Assembly (NCBI RefSeq): GCF_019112545.1 | Contig: NW_025064962.1 | Coordinates: 1-61,952, forward strand | Source of the DNA: Guyanagaster necrorhizus | Lineage: Eukaryota > Basidiomycota > Agaricomycetes > Agaricales > Physalacriaceae | DNA: 61,952 nt | Direction of reading: 5' to 3' | Shown here: positions 37,337 to 48,736 of the stretch, piece after piece | How the letters are laid out: every line of letters starts with the position of its first letter | How positions within the stretch are numbered: the stretch's first letter is position 1 | Program-made: the position numbers and the translations under genes | The notes under the pieces: model-generated | Databases searched by the model: none | The model's input: the letters and a program-made list of their open reading frames with translations, nothing else | Told to the model about the DNA's origin: nothing

Positions 37337-38685
37337 TTATACATTGGGTGAGTTTCTGGGTATTCCAGACCTCCATTTCTCCAAGTACTCTCTGTGATCC
37401 GCCTCCTCCTTGGCATGTCTTTCTCGTGCTGCCTTCGAGTTACCCCAGAAGAATAGCATGACATCGTGCTCATCCCAGATGTTCTGAGCCTCTGATTCTA
37501 CAGCCGTCACTGCACTAGTCCCCCCTTCATTCCTTCCTCCTGCCTGTTCCATTCCAGCTCCAGCTCCCTCTCGCTCTTCCTCCCGCTTCCGCTTCTCACG
37601 CTTCTTGATACTGGCGCCATGATCATGTTTTGCCTTCGGTGGTCCCATTGGCGCCGGGGTAGGTACCGGTGGGCGGTTAGGCTGGTGATGTTGGATTAGA
37701 ACAGCAACGTTCTTGCCCCAATTCTTCACGGCGGCGGCTCCATATCTATAATGTAACAAGAGTCGGGCAGGCTTTTGTAGTCGATGTTTCGCAAAAGTGG
37801 CATCATTATTGTTAGGTATTCGCGCCCGAGTAGATTCGGTGCTTGGAGTAGTGATCCACTGAAGTGTATATCGAGAATCAGGCGGGTAACTGACGCCGTA
37901 TTCTAGCGGACGCTGGTAGCGATTAGGGATGTCGGTGGTTTCCAGGATAGGATTTGGAGTCTGATGTAAATGAGAAAAGATAAGAAGGAAAAAGAAGAGC
38001 AGACGAACGACAAGCACGGCAACCTTCTGTTGGTCAAAGAAATCGAAATGAATATCAGAAGTGGCATAAAAACCGTTGCGAATATCATTGATGCTGCGCA
38101 ATGAACTCAGATTCTCTTCGGTTGGCCGGTTCTCGATGATGAGTTGTATCCACTGTAGGAAAAACCAAATTAAGTGGCATGTTAGGGAACAATACGTGGA
38201 CATGCCTCGTCGCCTCGTGCATAAGGAATAATATGCATCCCAACCCCTTCATCAATGCCGGTCCACACACATCGACCATCGCGCTTTAATACCTTCTCAC
38301 GAAAGTTTTCGCGGGTAGCTGTAGTTGCGGAATGCGTATGGGTTCGCTGTTTGATGACCTCGGGGTCAACGGCGTGAGAGAGGATGTTTCCACCAGGCAC
38401 ATCGTATCGGTAGACTTCCCTATCCACCAGCTCGCCGTCCAATTCTACCGCATCCCCAGTCTCATCAACCAGGGTCCCACTAACGCCTAGGACACACCAG
38501 CCAACATACCGAAGATATTTTAACGGGTATAGACAGACCGTCGTTGCGATTTGCATAGGAACTTCCAAGTAAAACGAATCTTGAGGTAATAAAAGGAGCT
38601 GAACAAAGCCTGGCGGTGGTGCGGGACGAGGCATGTGGACGATGGTGGTGGTCGGAACCAAGTCGCACCACGGATCACGATTCAC
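37337..38685 (-). CDS. HNH endonuclease-domain protein (PF13391-like)
   Basis: Model of three exons: 38206-38685, 38012-38152, 37337-37960; 414 aa. Residues about 125-165 hold CVWTG followed by HIIPYARGDEW, the HNH_2-type signature common in basidiomycete proteins of unknown role; nuclease activity is inferred only from the family. The first intron (38153-38205, 53 bp) needs a GC donor (GAG|GCATGT) to keep frame. The second (37961-38011, 51 bp, GTCGTT...CAG) is in frame if retained, but its hydrophobic translation interrupts a family-typical stretch (KVAVL/TPNPILETTDIP), so splicing is likely; a 57-bp variant is possible. The C-terminal half has a Lys/Arg/Glu-rich stretch that may be nuclear. 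The start could also be the later Met (MPRPAPPP). Confidence 0.75.
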
Positions 38686-38959
38686 TAAGAGCTATTAATA
38701 CTTTCTCACACACCCCTTTCCATGTCATGATGGACCAGCACTTGGTATCAGATCCTTTTTTTGTTCAACTGAACCCTCGTACCTCAGGTGACGAAAACGT
38801 ACAGTTTATGTGCAGGCTGGCAGGTATCATATCTCACAACACGCTAGTTCATGGGCGATACCAGCCGAGAACAATGCAACCATAGTCTCAAAAAGGTCAC
38901 CGCTGCTTTATTGTTCCTGTTCCGATCCGCGCCCCTCTTGATTCCTTTGTTCTGCTTGC

Positions 38960-38973
38960 TATAATATATAAAA
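38960..38973 (+). promoter_or_regulatory. TATA box of the gene at 39015
   Basis: TATAATATATAAAA lies 42-55 bases before the ATG at 39015. The 329-bp gap 38686-39014 separates this gene from the divergent HNH gene, so it holds both promoters. Confidence 0.5.
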
Positions 38974-39014
38974 CAGACAGGGCACCATCCCATCCCTCCA
39001 CCAACGCACTAACA

Positions 39015-40512
39015 ATGTCTATATCCAAGTTAGATTTCGCCAAACTAACCGACCAGGCCCTTATTTCAGACTATGTCGCCGTGAGTCTCGTCTCTTCGAC
39101 CTCGTTCAATTTCTCTAAGCTCTATCTGCCAGGCTCATAATATACCTCACGCCGTCGCATTCCATAGGGGCACCTTTGATTCGTATAATCTGCCTGCAGT
39201 CACGAAGCATCTCTTCCCCGCAACATCCAATCCTGTCCCGATTCCATTACTTGCCAATCATGTGTGGGTAGCACAACTCGACGGAAACTGGAGACTTGAG
39301 CGGTACTCTACCGCCGAGACATTTCCTGACCCTCCTGAAGGTGATGTCGAAGACGACGATTCGGTTCCTATGTTGAACTATTACCCGCCTGACGGCCTCC
39401 CAGTCAACTCTAGCGTTGACCTGTTCGACGAGGCCCGCAAGCTAGAAGATGGGAGGTCAGGGCGGAGCTGAGGGCGGCGGTCTGAAAGGCCGCCCTCCTA
39501 TACACGCAGGCCAGCCTAGCTCTGGAAGAGGAGAGAGCGAAGACTGCGTCGCTCATGACGCTTGTTACAAGCATCTGTGGGAAGGCGTACGCGGAGAAGA
39601 TCATGCGGATAGTGAATTTGGTAGAAACCAATGATGATGCTAGCGATCAAGAGAGCGGCGGCGAGTCTGGTGGCAACATCAAAAGTAGCAATAATTTCAC
39701 CCAGAAAAGGCTCCAGCCTTCTCCGTAAGTACTTGTTCGCTATGTATATCTCTGCTTCAATTCATGATTTGCATCAAGGTGGCGAGCTGGGATAAATAAG
39801 GCGCAGTTCGGTGATCTGGATTGGGCGTGTGTTTCTTCTCCATACCCTCATATAACCTTGTCTAACGGACAACAGGACAAAGATGAAGGGAGCCTCAGAC
39901 ACTTTGATAGAGGACGTGTACGCCGTACTGATGCCTCCTCCAAAGTATGTCATTCGCTCTGTCGTGTCCACGGTGATAAATGTCAACAGTTTCCTTCCCC
40001 GTAGGGCCACCAATGATGCAGGACAATCTGACACGTCAGAGGCTTCGACTTCGACAGCAAAATCTCCTCGAAAGCGCCCCCGCTCCTCTGAAGACGAAGA
40101 CGCGTGTACCAGTCCCAAGCGGGTCAAAACTGGTGTCGAAGAAGGAGGTCGTGCAGAAGCACAAGTCGAGTCTTCCCGCGCCGCCGCATTGCAAAGACAG
40201 AACCGTCCCCGACTCAGAGATGACTCCCTTGATGACATACACATAAATACCAGTCTCAAAGGCCAAATTATTGAAGAACGCTTTCCCGTTGATTTGGACG
40301 AAGAACCGTTGAATGCTGCTACGTCCGACAGTCCTCGCTTTCCAGGCGACCTTCTTATTCCAATTTTCTTCCCCAAGGCCCTCAAGAATCTCGAAGACCT
40401 AGAAATGTATCCCCCCTGCGAAGCCCACAATCCCGTAGCTCCTCCCCCACGGGCATCAGACAGTTCCTATTCCAATCCCGGTCATGCGCGCCACGTATTA
40501 AGACATGTCTAA
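39015..40512 (+). CDS. Unknown protein, multi-exon, reading frame damaged
   Basis: Proposed exons 39015-39080, 39133-39724, 39876-39944 and 40005-40512 (introns 52, 151 and 60 bp; the last is in frame). It begins MSISKLDFAKLTDQALISDY; the middle has a Glu/Ala-rich helical stretch (LALEEERAKTASLM). The last exon has a basic, nuclear-signal-like patch (SPRKRPRSSEDED, SPKRVKTG). I do not recognise the family. Within exon 2 the frame ends at TGA (39469-39471) and good coding resumes in another frame after a further TGA near 39475-39480. An indel plus a nonsense change, an unusual intron or a sequence error would each explain this. Treat it as a possible pseudogene. Confidence 0.5.
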
Positions 40513-40539
40513 ATGGTTTCCACCTCGTACCTATGTGTT

Positions 40540-40629
40540 GACTTGGTGGTCTAGTGGTATGATTCCTTGTTAGGATGGAACATTGTTACGGTATTGAGGG
40601 GGTCCTGGGTTCAATTCCCGGTCATGATG
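40540..40629 (+). tRNA. tRNA-Pro(AGG)-like sequence with intron, possibly degenerate
   Basis: The D-arm TGGTCTAGTGGTATGATTC is that of eukaryotic tRNA-Pro. The anticodon loop TTAGGAT (AGG at 40572-40574) lies in the stem CCTTG/TGAGG, with an intron of about 19 bases after the anticodon. The T-arm CTGGGTTCAATTCCCGG is intact. The acceptor sides (GACTTGG and TCATGAT) pair poorly, with at least two mismatches, so this may be a pseudogene. No clear oligo-T terminator follows immediately; a TTTTT run lies near 40650. Confidence 0.5.
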
Positions 40630-40970
40630 GTGACGTCTAGGTTTCATTTTTCTCTTTTAACACTCAACGAGTATAGTGGGCTTTGGACTAGGGTTGCTCA
40701 GGAAACCTCAAGGGGGTCAGTTACTGTTTCTCACCCACCCCTCCCCAAGGGGAGTGGTTTCATATGGTAATTCACTGTTACTTACCTATCATGTGCAGAA
40801 TCACACAAAAGGTGTACAGAATTGCAGCTTTTTTGTATTCGTGTTCACCGTCGATAGCGATATGCATTGTGTAGCTCATCATCATAGCGTGCTCCACATA
40901 CTTCTTTCTCTCCTCCTCTGCCACTAATAGTAGGGCGCATTCGCTCCTCTACTGTTTTACACGTGTCTGT
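40630..40970. other. Intergenic, no gene recognised
   Basis: Short ORFs exist on the plus strand (40676-40927) but show no family signature or intron pattern. I see no repeat. Confidence 0.3.
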
Positions 40971-41560
40971 CTAGAGTGAGTAAATCGGACCAGCATCCGA
41001 GCAAGCGACGTACCGTGAGGCCGGTAAGGAAAGATCTAGTCGAACTCTGTTGGCACGGTCATGGCCAACTTGCAATGGGTTCGAAGGGTTTATATTGGAG
41101 GGACGTGCATTATTCGTTTGCTGGGTGAATGCAGAAATTTCGATCGGGATGGTACCAGTGGCTGGTTTGGTCGCAGTCGGCTCTGATGGGTTCGTGAACA
41201 TGGAGCCATAAGCGTTGAGCGCTGTTTGTAAAAGTAGGTCCAACAGCAGCCTGACTTGTGGTGAAGACAAGTGCAGAGGTAGAAGTCTCTGAAGGAACAA
41301 AGGGCTGAGCTATAGCAGAAGCCACATTTATAGGGATATAAGTTGGTTTTGTGGGTGCGTGTCTGGGATCGGAGGGTGATGGAGGCGTTGGTTGCGTTAA
41401 CGATAGAACAATGGCTGCGGTCGTTGACGGGATATCAGCCTGTGTAGGTAGCGCTTCCTGGGCGTCTGACTCTGGCATTATTGTACGACTTTGGGCCAGC
41501 GGGAACACAAAGATGCATATAGTTAATATAGCGAGGACGTCCGAACATCTTGGTCATGTT
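40971..41560 (-). pseudogene. Small secreted-type protein remnant
   Basis: On the minus strand a frame reads DVLAILTICIFVFPLAQS, a convincing signal-peptide core, then a Pro/Ser/Thr-rich region (TQPTPPSPSDPRHAPTKP). The only nearby ATG (MTKMF, about 41554) is one frame off, so a 1-nt change separates start and signal. Further on, the frame switches to that of ORF 40971-41300 (EPTATKPATGTIPIEIS), either by a very short intron near 41225 or by another indel. No family recognised. It could be a decayed secreted protein gene or a gene hit by sequence errors. Confidence 0.3.
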
Positions 41561-42101
41561 TCAACTAAGACGGGCGTTCCGTTAACCTTCAACGCCAACA
41601 GAAAGGTGTGAGATTGACTGTTGCGTCCGTGAGCTTCGATTCTTCGGAAGAGATAATCAACAGGAATGAAGTCAAGAAAACTTGGTCCGTGATGCTACAG
41701 CTGGAAGGATATGGATGTCATTTAGAAGACCTGGGGCTTCCGCGCCTAACAAGGATCCTTCGTATCAGACCATTAATGACATCTAGTGCAGCGTGTATCT
41801 ATCTACTTGTCATCGGTGAAAGAATCCATAACAAAGACCCACCTGGTCAGGGACAGAAGGCACTCAGGGTGAGTACTAATATTGGACTGCATTTCGCGCG
41901 GCGTCCAGAAGCGCAGATATAATCTTCAGAAGCCCGCGGTCCGAAAATTTCATGAAACTTTTTACCTAATGCTTTAGATCAGACGGACAATGATTGTGGA
42001 TATATGCTACAGTGGGTAACCTATATGCTGGTCAGATTCCATTTAAAGAGAGACGGGACTGCCCACCTGATTATACAAATGATAAAAATTTACAGACGCT
42101 A
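41561..42101. other. Intergenic, no gene recognised
   Basis: The plus-strand ORF at 41608-41922 has no recognisable motif. Nothing else structured was seen. Confidence 0.3.
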
Positions 42102-43049
42102 TCATAACGGTCCTCTTCGCCCATCAGCGCCTTGAACGTACATGCCAACATGAACTCTGGCCAGACGACTCGCAGTGTCTTCGTTTACTGGTTTAGTTTT
42201 CATATCGGTACGCTTAGAATGAGGTTCAGATAGAGTTCAGGTCCGAAGCAAGGCACCTAATCACCATAGCGAAGCATACTCCACGGTATATCCAGTTGAA
42301 GACTTCCTTGTACTCCGCATGTGTCTTGGGAAGAAGGTGCGCCGGAATGCTTTTACCGACAATTCCTTTGACAGTCTGTCGAATGTTAGAGACGCAAAGA
42401 AAAGAAAAGTTCTAGAAACACGAACATCTTTATTCTTCCTCTCTATCGTTGGCGCAACCTCCAATTCGACCTGAGATGGTTTCCTCCTCAAAGTCTTCAC
42501 TGGTACTGCAGGGACCTTGAACTGCGGCTTTAGAGGGAAAAGATCTCTACCCTTAGCATGCAAGAGTATCGGTGGCTTGCGAGGAGTGGGGTCGTCGGGC
42601 CGAGGTAATAGTACTGGTGGTGGTGTTATCCGTGCGGCTAGTAGCTGCAATGCATCCTTCTCTACGGAAGACGCGTAAATAATGATGTTCGTCGCGTCCG
42701 TATCCCCAAGTGCAACCTGAACACCTATCGAATAGGTTTGCTCTGCCCGGAGGCAAAAAATGTTCTGGAAGTAAACTGTGGAAAGGACAGCCTGAGGGTG
42801 TATATCAAGCACGATCCTCGGAGCTGATTTGGTGTCGTAGTAGACATCGGCGAGGTTGATGACGGCGACGAAGCGTATTGCAATGCCACGAAGTGATTCC
42901 AAGGCCAAGGCGAGGGGATTTTGCAGTAGGGTCGTCTGTGCCGTGAGCATGGCAGAGAAGGCAATGCCATCGAGGGTTATATGTGAGTCGGGGAGCGTCA
43001 GGCTGCCTCTGTACACCAGTCTGCTCGACGTTCGAGTGGGGGAGCTCAT
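42102..43049 (-). CDS. Probable Sld7-like DNA replication protein
   Basis: Three exons: 42426-43049, 42265-42375 and 42102-42212, with introns of 50 and 52 bp (GTTCGT...CAG, GTGATT...AAG); 281 aa. The N-terminal third (YRGSLTLPDSHITLDGIAF) looks like a beta-rich domain. The C-terminus (KGIVGKSIPAHLLPKTHAEY, then WIYRGVCFAM across the splice, RTDMKTKPVNEDTASRL) resembles the Sld7 C-terminal domain, which partners Sld3 in loading replication factors. That identification is from memory of the family pattern and is tentative; the gene structure is firmer. The start is 94 bp from the divergent thioesterase gene. Confidence 0.55.
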
Positions 43050-43143
43050 CGTCGAGGATGACGTCGGAGGCCTTCCATTTGTGGTCGTGTTCGATCATGT
43101 GCCTCCCTCAGTTCTTCTGACCACCACCACCACCATCACCATC
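43050..43143. promoter_or_regulatory. Divergent promoter region
   Basis: Only 94 bp separate the ATGs of the Sld7-like gene (-) and the thioesterase gene (+). It holds an ACCACCACCACCATCACCATC run just before the latter. No TATA box is visible. Transcription of at least one gene must start within the other's transcribed region or this short gap. Confidence 0.45.
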
Positions 43144-44261
43144 ATGAAGCTACCACTCTTCGTTATACCACTCTTTTCTGCCTCCTATTACCCGCCGGAG
43201 ACGACACATAGTTCACCACGACCATTGGTTCTTTGGCACGGCCTAGGTTTGACATTTATTAGCCTCATGCCTTCCCAAACATATCTGACACCAGCGCTCA
43301 GGCGATTCATACTCGTCTCCCGGGATGGTGCAATTTGCATCTACGATTCAAGATATCTACCCAGGAATATTCATACACTCAATCTACATCGACGAACTTG
43401 AGGACAACGACCGCAAGGCCGGCTTTGTGCGCAGCTAATCCTTTTATCTTCCTTCGCGTCGTTAATCGGACTTGGTAGCTAGTACGGCAACGTGAATGCT
43501 CAAATTGAGCTTGTCTCCAACCAATTGCGTGATATTCCCGAGTTGGCAGGCGGATTTGATGCGATTGGCTTTTCTCAAGGCGGGCAGTTCCTGCGGGCAT
43601 ATGTGGAGCAGTACAACGACCCACCGGTCAACAACCTCATAACGTTTGGCTCACAGCACATGGGAATATCAGATATTCCTATATGCAGCGCTTGGGATCT
43701 TCTATGTCAAGTTGCCAGGCGTGCTACGAAAAGCGCAGTCTACAGCTCATGGGCTCAGGAAAATCTCGTCCAGGTATGGTTGCATCAGTCTACCCTCTTT
43801 TCTAAGCTTATCTAGCGTAGGCCCAATATTTCCGAGATCCCAATAATCTCCAGACGTACCTCTCTGCCAATCATTTCCTGACTTCCATTAACAACGAACT
43901 CCCACCGGACGTTCAGCCACGGAACCAGACCTACGCTCATAACTTAGCCTCCCTAAATTCACTCGTTCTTGTCATGTTCCTCCAGGACAAGACCGTCGTC
44001 CCGAAAGAAAGTTCTTGGTTTGCTAGCGAAGCACCTCCGGATGGCATGGGCCCGGAACAAGACGTCTTATCGTTTTCCAGAGGCAAGAACATCATTCCCA
44101 TGAAGTTACAGCCTCTCTATCAAGAAGACTGGATAGGGCTGAGAACTCTTGATGAACAAGGCGCTGTGGTATTAGCCACCTGCGGTGGCGAGCACATGCA
44201 AGTGGACCGAGCTTGCTGGGAACCTTTGGTGAAGGAGTTTGTGGGAGAATTGATTGACTGA
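43144..44261 (+). CDS. PPT1: Palmitoyl-protein thioesterase
   Basis: Four exons: 43144-43246, 43302-43426, 43483-43773 and 43821-44261; introns 55, 56 and 47 bp; 319 aa, the usual length. It removes long-chain fatty acids from cysteine in proteins, normally in lysosome or vacuole. An N-terminal hydrophobic stretch (KLPLFVIPLF) serves as signal peptide. LWHGLGDS at about 31-38 is split by intron 1. The nucleophile Ser107 sits in GFSQGGQF, with Asp229 in MFLQDKTVVP and His298 in GGEHMQV, completing the triad. Frame is intact throughout. Confidence 0.92.
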
Positions 44262-44553
44262 TTCTTTTTTTTCATATCTTGCCCAGTGTATTATTTGTCG
44301 GTTTACCGTACTGTATCCTCGATGCATTATAACAATACATCATTTTCATCATCATGTATTATGCACCGATTCCTCGACGTTCACGCGGAGGATCGACACA
44401 AGTAAAGATACATAAAAACCATGCACATGTCGCTGTACATTTACAGTGGACAGGTCCGATAATAATGACGAGAGTAAGAGACAAATAGACCCAGAGATAT
44501 AGGTCCAACCAGTAAGTAGAAAATATGTACAATATTAAATAAATCCGTCATCG
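44262..44553. other. Shared 3' intergenic region
   Basis: 292 bp between convergent gene ends (PPT1 + and TVP38-like -). AT-rich, with TATT/ATAA motifs that could be polyadenylation signals for both strands. No gene. Confidence 0.4.
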
Positions 44554-46519
44554 TCATCGTGCCGTCGTCGTATAACTTGGCGGAGGCGGTGACTGCACCC
44601 GGCTGAATCCACCAGGGACGACACTGGATACTTCCGACATTTCCCTCCTAACCGGAGTATGATATGATACCCCTCCCACATCGTAAGGCGAAGGGAGACG
44701 AGGAGATGCAGGTAAACGCTCCTCCTGTGGCGGTATCTGGGGAGATGATTGGTGTTGCCGGGGCGTATTGGGCGGCGACGTCGATATCCCGGGAGGTCCG
44801 TACCGCCCAGTTTCCCAACTCACATCGTCAACACTCGGCCTCGAGATATTATGTGACAGGATGTGCGTGTGGGACGAATGACCAGAAGAGGAATTATCAT
44901 CCAGATATTCCGCAGATTTGGAATAGCCGTAGTTGTTGGTTGGCTTGTACTCATTCGGAGCTTGGGGCGCGGGTGTGTAAATGACACTGATGGACCCAGC
45001 ATCATTGTGAGACCCGTGTTGGTACGATTGGGAGAATGGGTATAGGTCGCCGCGTTCGGCTTGTCCATGAACTCTTGGAGTCAACGGGATATTGACATCG
45101 GAGGTGGAGACGTCAAAGACATCCGACCGGTTGTAGGGAAGGTCGGCTCGTGCAAGTTTTGCTTGTCTGATCGTTCTCAGGTAAGTGAAAATTGGGAGTA
45201 TCAGCATGCGTAACCCACCTGGCTTTCCTTCGTGCATAAATGACTGCAGGTTTCACCTTGTCCATCTCGCGAAAAATATACCACATGGCGGCAATGGTAA
45301 TTAGGAACGTGACGGCCACGACGGCATCAGATATTACCCGGGACTTGGTATCACTCCCGCCTATTCGTTATTAAACACAGCAACGGAGATGAACAACTTT
45401 AAAGTACCTGTCTCCGATTGTTCCAGAATAACGCCCAGGTATACAGTGACAAATTGTTTAGGCAACGACAAGAATGCCGCAATACAAAAGACGACGATTC
45501 CCATTCCACATGTGGAAAAGACAGCAGTTGTGACTAAAGCGAGGGTGTTAGCAAAGTGCAGCAGTGTGTACGAGGCGGAACTTGCAATGGCCTGGAATCA
45601 AACTGAGACGTGCTATCAAAGCTATCTTGAAACCGCCATCTCGAACGACCTTGGCCAGACAGGCATATGTAATCTTTGAACGTTCAAGTTTTTCACCACG
45701 AGCACGGCAGCAGTACTTGAAGGCACTGAGACGAGGGTGAGTGGCAGTCGTCGATAGAGGAAAGAAAGCCCACATACTAGAAATTGCCAATTTCACCAAG
45801 AAATGTACCTGCTGCGACGATAGCAAATCCAATCCATAGACCCCAGACGAGACCGCAGAGTACGGCAACGATTTCATGGCCGAAAAGCTAGGTAGGTAGA
45901 TGAGTGGCGAGCAAAACAATAACACAAGGCAAATTACAGGAGGAAATGAAATGACGAATAGTATTCCAATAGGCACGAGCCACCCAAACTTTAGACTGAA
46001 AGGATATGTCAAAACGTGAAGACACAGCGCAGGAACAAGAAACACGCACTCATGTAACCAGCGTGAAACAGGTGTGAGCCAATCAACAATTTGCTGGTGG
46101 TATATCGTCATGAGAGCAGTCAGGATGAGGATCATGCCCAGCGCGACATAATACCCTAAACGCAAAGTAAGAAATGAACCTTTGAAGGAAGAAAGCAACG
46201 CACAGAGCCATTCTCTTCGAAACCAAAACTGCCACTTTCCAATGACCTCCCAACTAAGGACGCCAGTCTTTAGTTCCTTTGCTTCGCTGGGCGTGGGGCT
46301 CGGCGTTCGTGTGATGTCGCGCGGCACTCTGTTGTCATTATTGGGGATATCGCCATTCGCGAAAGTGATGGATGAATTGGCTGAGGCGTATGGTGCCAGT
46401 GGAGGAGCTGGCGGGTAAGGGTGTGGACTAGGAACAGGACTTTTATGCCAACGTTCCTCCTCAGGGTATCGGTGCCGTGGGTGCTCGTCGTACTGCGCAG
46501 CGCTATTAGGTGGGTCCAT
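44554..46519 (-). CDS. TVP38/TMEM64 family membrane protein (SNARE-associated Golgi type)
   Basis: Eight exons: 46204-46519, 46050-46155, 45938-45995, 45778-45887, 45586-45725, 45408-45533, 45219-45360 and 44554-45166; 536 aa, every junction in frame. After a Pro-rich N-terminus come TM helices at about 107-126, 146-160, 168-190, 245-270 and 295-315. The PF09335 core includes WLVPIGILFVISFPP, GTFLGEIGNFYAF, ARLSLIPGHFTTAVFSTCG and LPKQFVTVYLGV. Such proteins act as Golgi/ER lipid-related transporters or scramblases. The long Ser/Pro-rich tail (about 333-536) is cytosolic. Intron 45534-45585 is GC-AG (CATT|GCAAGT) and restores the IPGHFTT motif. Start at MDPPNSAAQ is preferred; the frame stays open to 46762. 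Confidence 0.88.
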
Positions 46520-47446
46520 GTGTATGTTTATGTGATTTCCTGTCAAGGATGCTGGTCGCTGTTCGTCCGAGAAGACTTTTATGAAGGTAAGAGCTCGATT
46601 TGTGGGTGAATGTCGAGATATAAGGGAAGGGAGAGTGTCACCAGTGACTGTAAGAGGCAAGAAATAATTGCAGTGCAACTCTGCGTTGCTGTCCTTTCGA
46701 CCATCACTACCGGCCCCATTCGTCATTGTGTATACCGCACGCGCTCTTATTCTAGTCTCCATTCAGAGCTATGGGCAGTGTCTTGAAGCTTGATCCATCG
46801 GACCGTCGGATTTGACTTGCACAGGATTCTCGGCGCTGGGGCCACAGGGGTGAACATCCGAACACCCATCCTGCTTGTCGCCTTTGCCTGTCTTTTTTGC
46901 CTTACATCTAGTTAGGAATGAGGCATGGTATTCAAATGATGTTGAATCGTCGCAGCGCCTCCAACCCGTCGCTTGACCGCTCCAGTGTGTCACACCGTTT
47001 CGTCTATTACCACACTGACCCTGGACACACAGAGCTAAAATAAACAAAGGCGGGAGGCACTGCCGCCTCTAGTTCAGTAATCATCCTTGTGTCCTCGAGT
47101 CTGCTCCGATCATCATGGGCCTCGTTGTCCAAGTCTTTCTAGATCCTTGACCGCCGGCTCGTAAACGCTCACCCATGGCTGCCGCTACTCAAGTCTTCCC
47201 CCTGTCGCAAACTCGTCACAGAACCCGTCTGAAAATTATGACAAAAGCAAAATGTCCTCCTTGCAGATACTGATAACCTAATAGACCTTCTTTTCAATAC
47301 GAGTGCTTGTATAGCCGAGGCCATTTCGACTTGAATGAGATTATGTATTGAAGGAGCGAACCAGACCTATCGCATGTAATTGACAAGGATTCGAATTCCA
47401 CTGCAGATAAATAAATACTCTCCAAGCGAACAAACAAGTTTCTACT
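46520..47446. other. Intergenic, no gene recognised
   Basis: Between the TVP38-like start and the 3' end of the aldo/keto reductase remnant. Two short ORFs (46769-47047 -, 47341-47526 -) lack any signature. The TVP38-like promoter should lie here. Confidence 0.35.
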
Positions 47447-48690
47447 TCAATGCTGGGCTCTCGACATATTTGCTTCCAAGGCTCTTGGATCGTATCGCTC
47501 TCCAGGAATCTCAGTTTCTTCAGCAATCTGGCGTATCTCCTCGATTTCTTCCGACGTCAGCTTGGGCGACGCAGCCTTAAGATTCTCCTCCTCCAGGTAC
47601 TATCGCCGTTGACTCATAATAAGCGGGTATCCTAATCAGTTAAAACGTAACTGACCTTGATCTTCTTCGTCCCCAGAATCACAAAGAAATCCTCGCCCTG
47701 TGCCAGAATCCACGCGAGCACTGCCTGTCCCGGTGTGGCATCGTATCTCTTCGCCACTTCCCCAATCCTATCCACAACGGAAAATTCTTTGCCTTGAACT
47801 TGGGGATCGTCAAGCGGTAGTCACCTGGCTCCAGGTAATCTCGAGAGCGAACTTGGCCGGTCAGACACCCACCGCCGTGGAGAGTAGGCAACGATCTTGA
47901 CCCCAAGCTCACGAGCGGTTTGGATGAGCTCGAGGGGCAGCTTCTCGACGTCAAGGATGAAGGGTGAATATTCGATTTGAAGGGCCGCGATGGGATGGAT
48001 CGCGTTCGCACGACGGAGACCAGATGTGGTGCAGTTCTGAGAGACCAAAGTATTTGACTTTTCCTTCCCTGTGCAGATCATGATGATTAATGCGCACTCT
48101 TCGACAGACACCCTTACTTGACAAGTTCGGCCATAGCCTCTACCGTCTTCTCGATAGGAGTGTCAGGGTCGACTCTGTTTTTCACTGCTAAGTCTTTATC
48201 AGATTAATCATTAGCCAATCAAACTGCCCACTGGTGTTGATAGTACAAGTCGATGTGATCCACACCGAGCCTCTTGAGCGACGCATAGCACCGCCCCTTG
48301 ACATACTCAGGATCACCACGGGAGGTTCCCATAGGGATCCGCCAAGAAAATGGAATCGCGTCTTCCAGGATTACGTCCGAACCTGCATGTATCCATTCAG
48401 AACGAAGAATCTCGGGAGTCAATTAATTAGTACCACTTCCCGATGAGGTCTTCCGAACCGAAATAAATGTCAGGTTCCCCAGAATGTGCATCCCGCCGCG
48501 TAGGCAGCCTCAAAGATCTAGAAAAACAGGGTGAGGACTCCCAGATACCTGTCACAGCTTGACTACTTGCCTTGAAACGTTCCTCCTCTGATCCAACGGC
48601 ATCGTAACAAAAGCTGGTCCCCATTGCCCCGAAGCCAATGACAGGTACCGAAGCGTCCCCGATCTTTCGAAGAAGTACACTCGACATCAT
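47447..48690 (-). pseudogene. Aldo/keto reductase gene with several frameshifts
   Basis: NADPH-dependent AKR family (PF00248). It starts MMSSVLLRKIGDASVPVIGF (exon 48571-48690), followed by a GC-AG intron (48518-48570, AAG|GCAAGT). Recognisable blocks: [105 protein letters not shown] and the end SRAQH. Splicing cannot join all of them: single-base shifts are needed near WGT/DIY (about 48475), FLA/GTSRGD (about 48345), LSE/CTTSG (about 48030), AYSP/LTGQV (about 47880) and NFP/VDRIG (about 47785). Either a recently dead gene or clustered sequence errors; neighbouring genes are clean, which favours real decay. The active-site Tyr region (DIY) is present. Confidence 0.75.
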
Positions 48691-48728
48691 GCTACTAGTT
48701 ATATGCCAGGCACTCGCATTCGCTCCAC

Positions 48729-48736
48729 TTTATATA
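48729..48736 (-). promoter_or_regulatory. TATA box of the aldo/keto reductase gene
   Basis: TATATAAA on the minus strand, about 40 bases before the first ATG at 48690. Confidence 0.45.

Noticed and set aside
39774..40430. Long minus-strand ORF of 218 aa
   Set aside because: It is antisense to the last exons of the gene at 39015; the plus strand has splice signals and a charged nuclear-type pattern.
46769..47047. A Cys-containing small protein gene (92 aa, minus)
   Set aside because: No signal peptide, no family pattern, no intron signals; probably chance.
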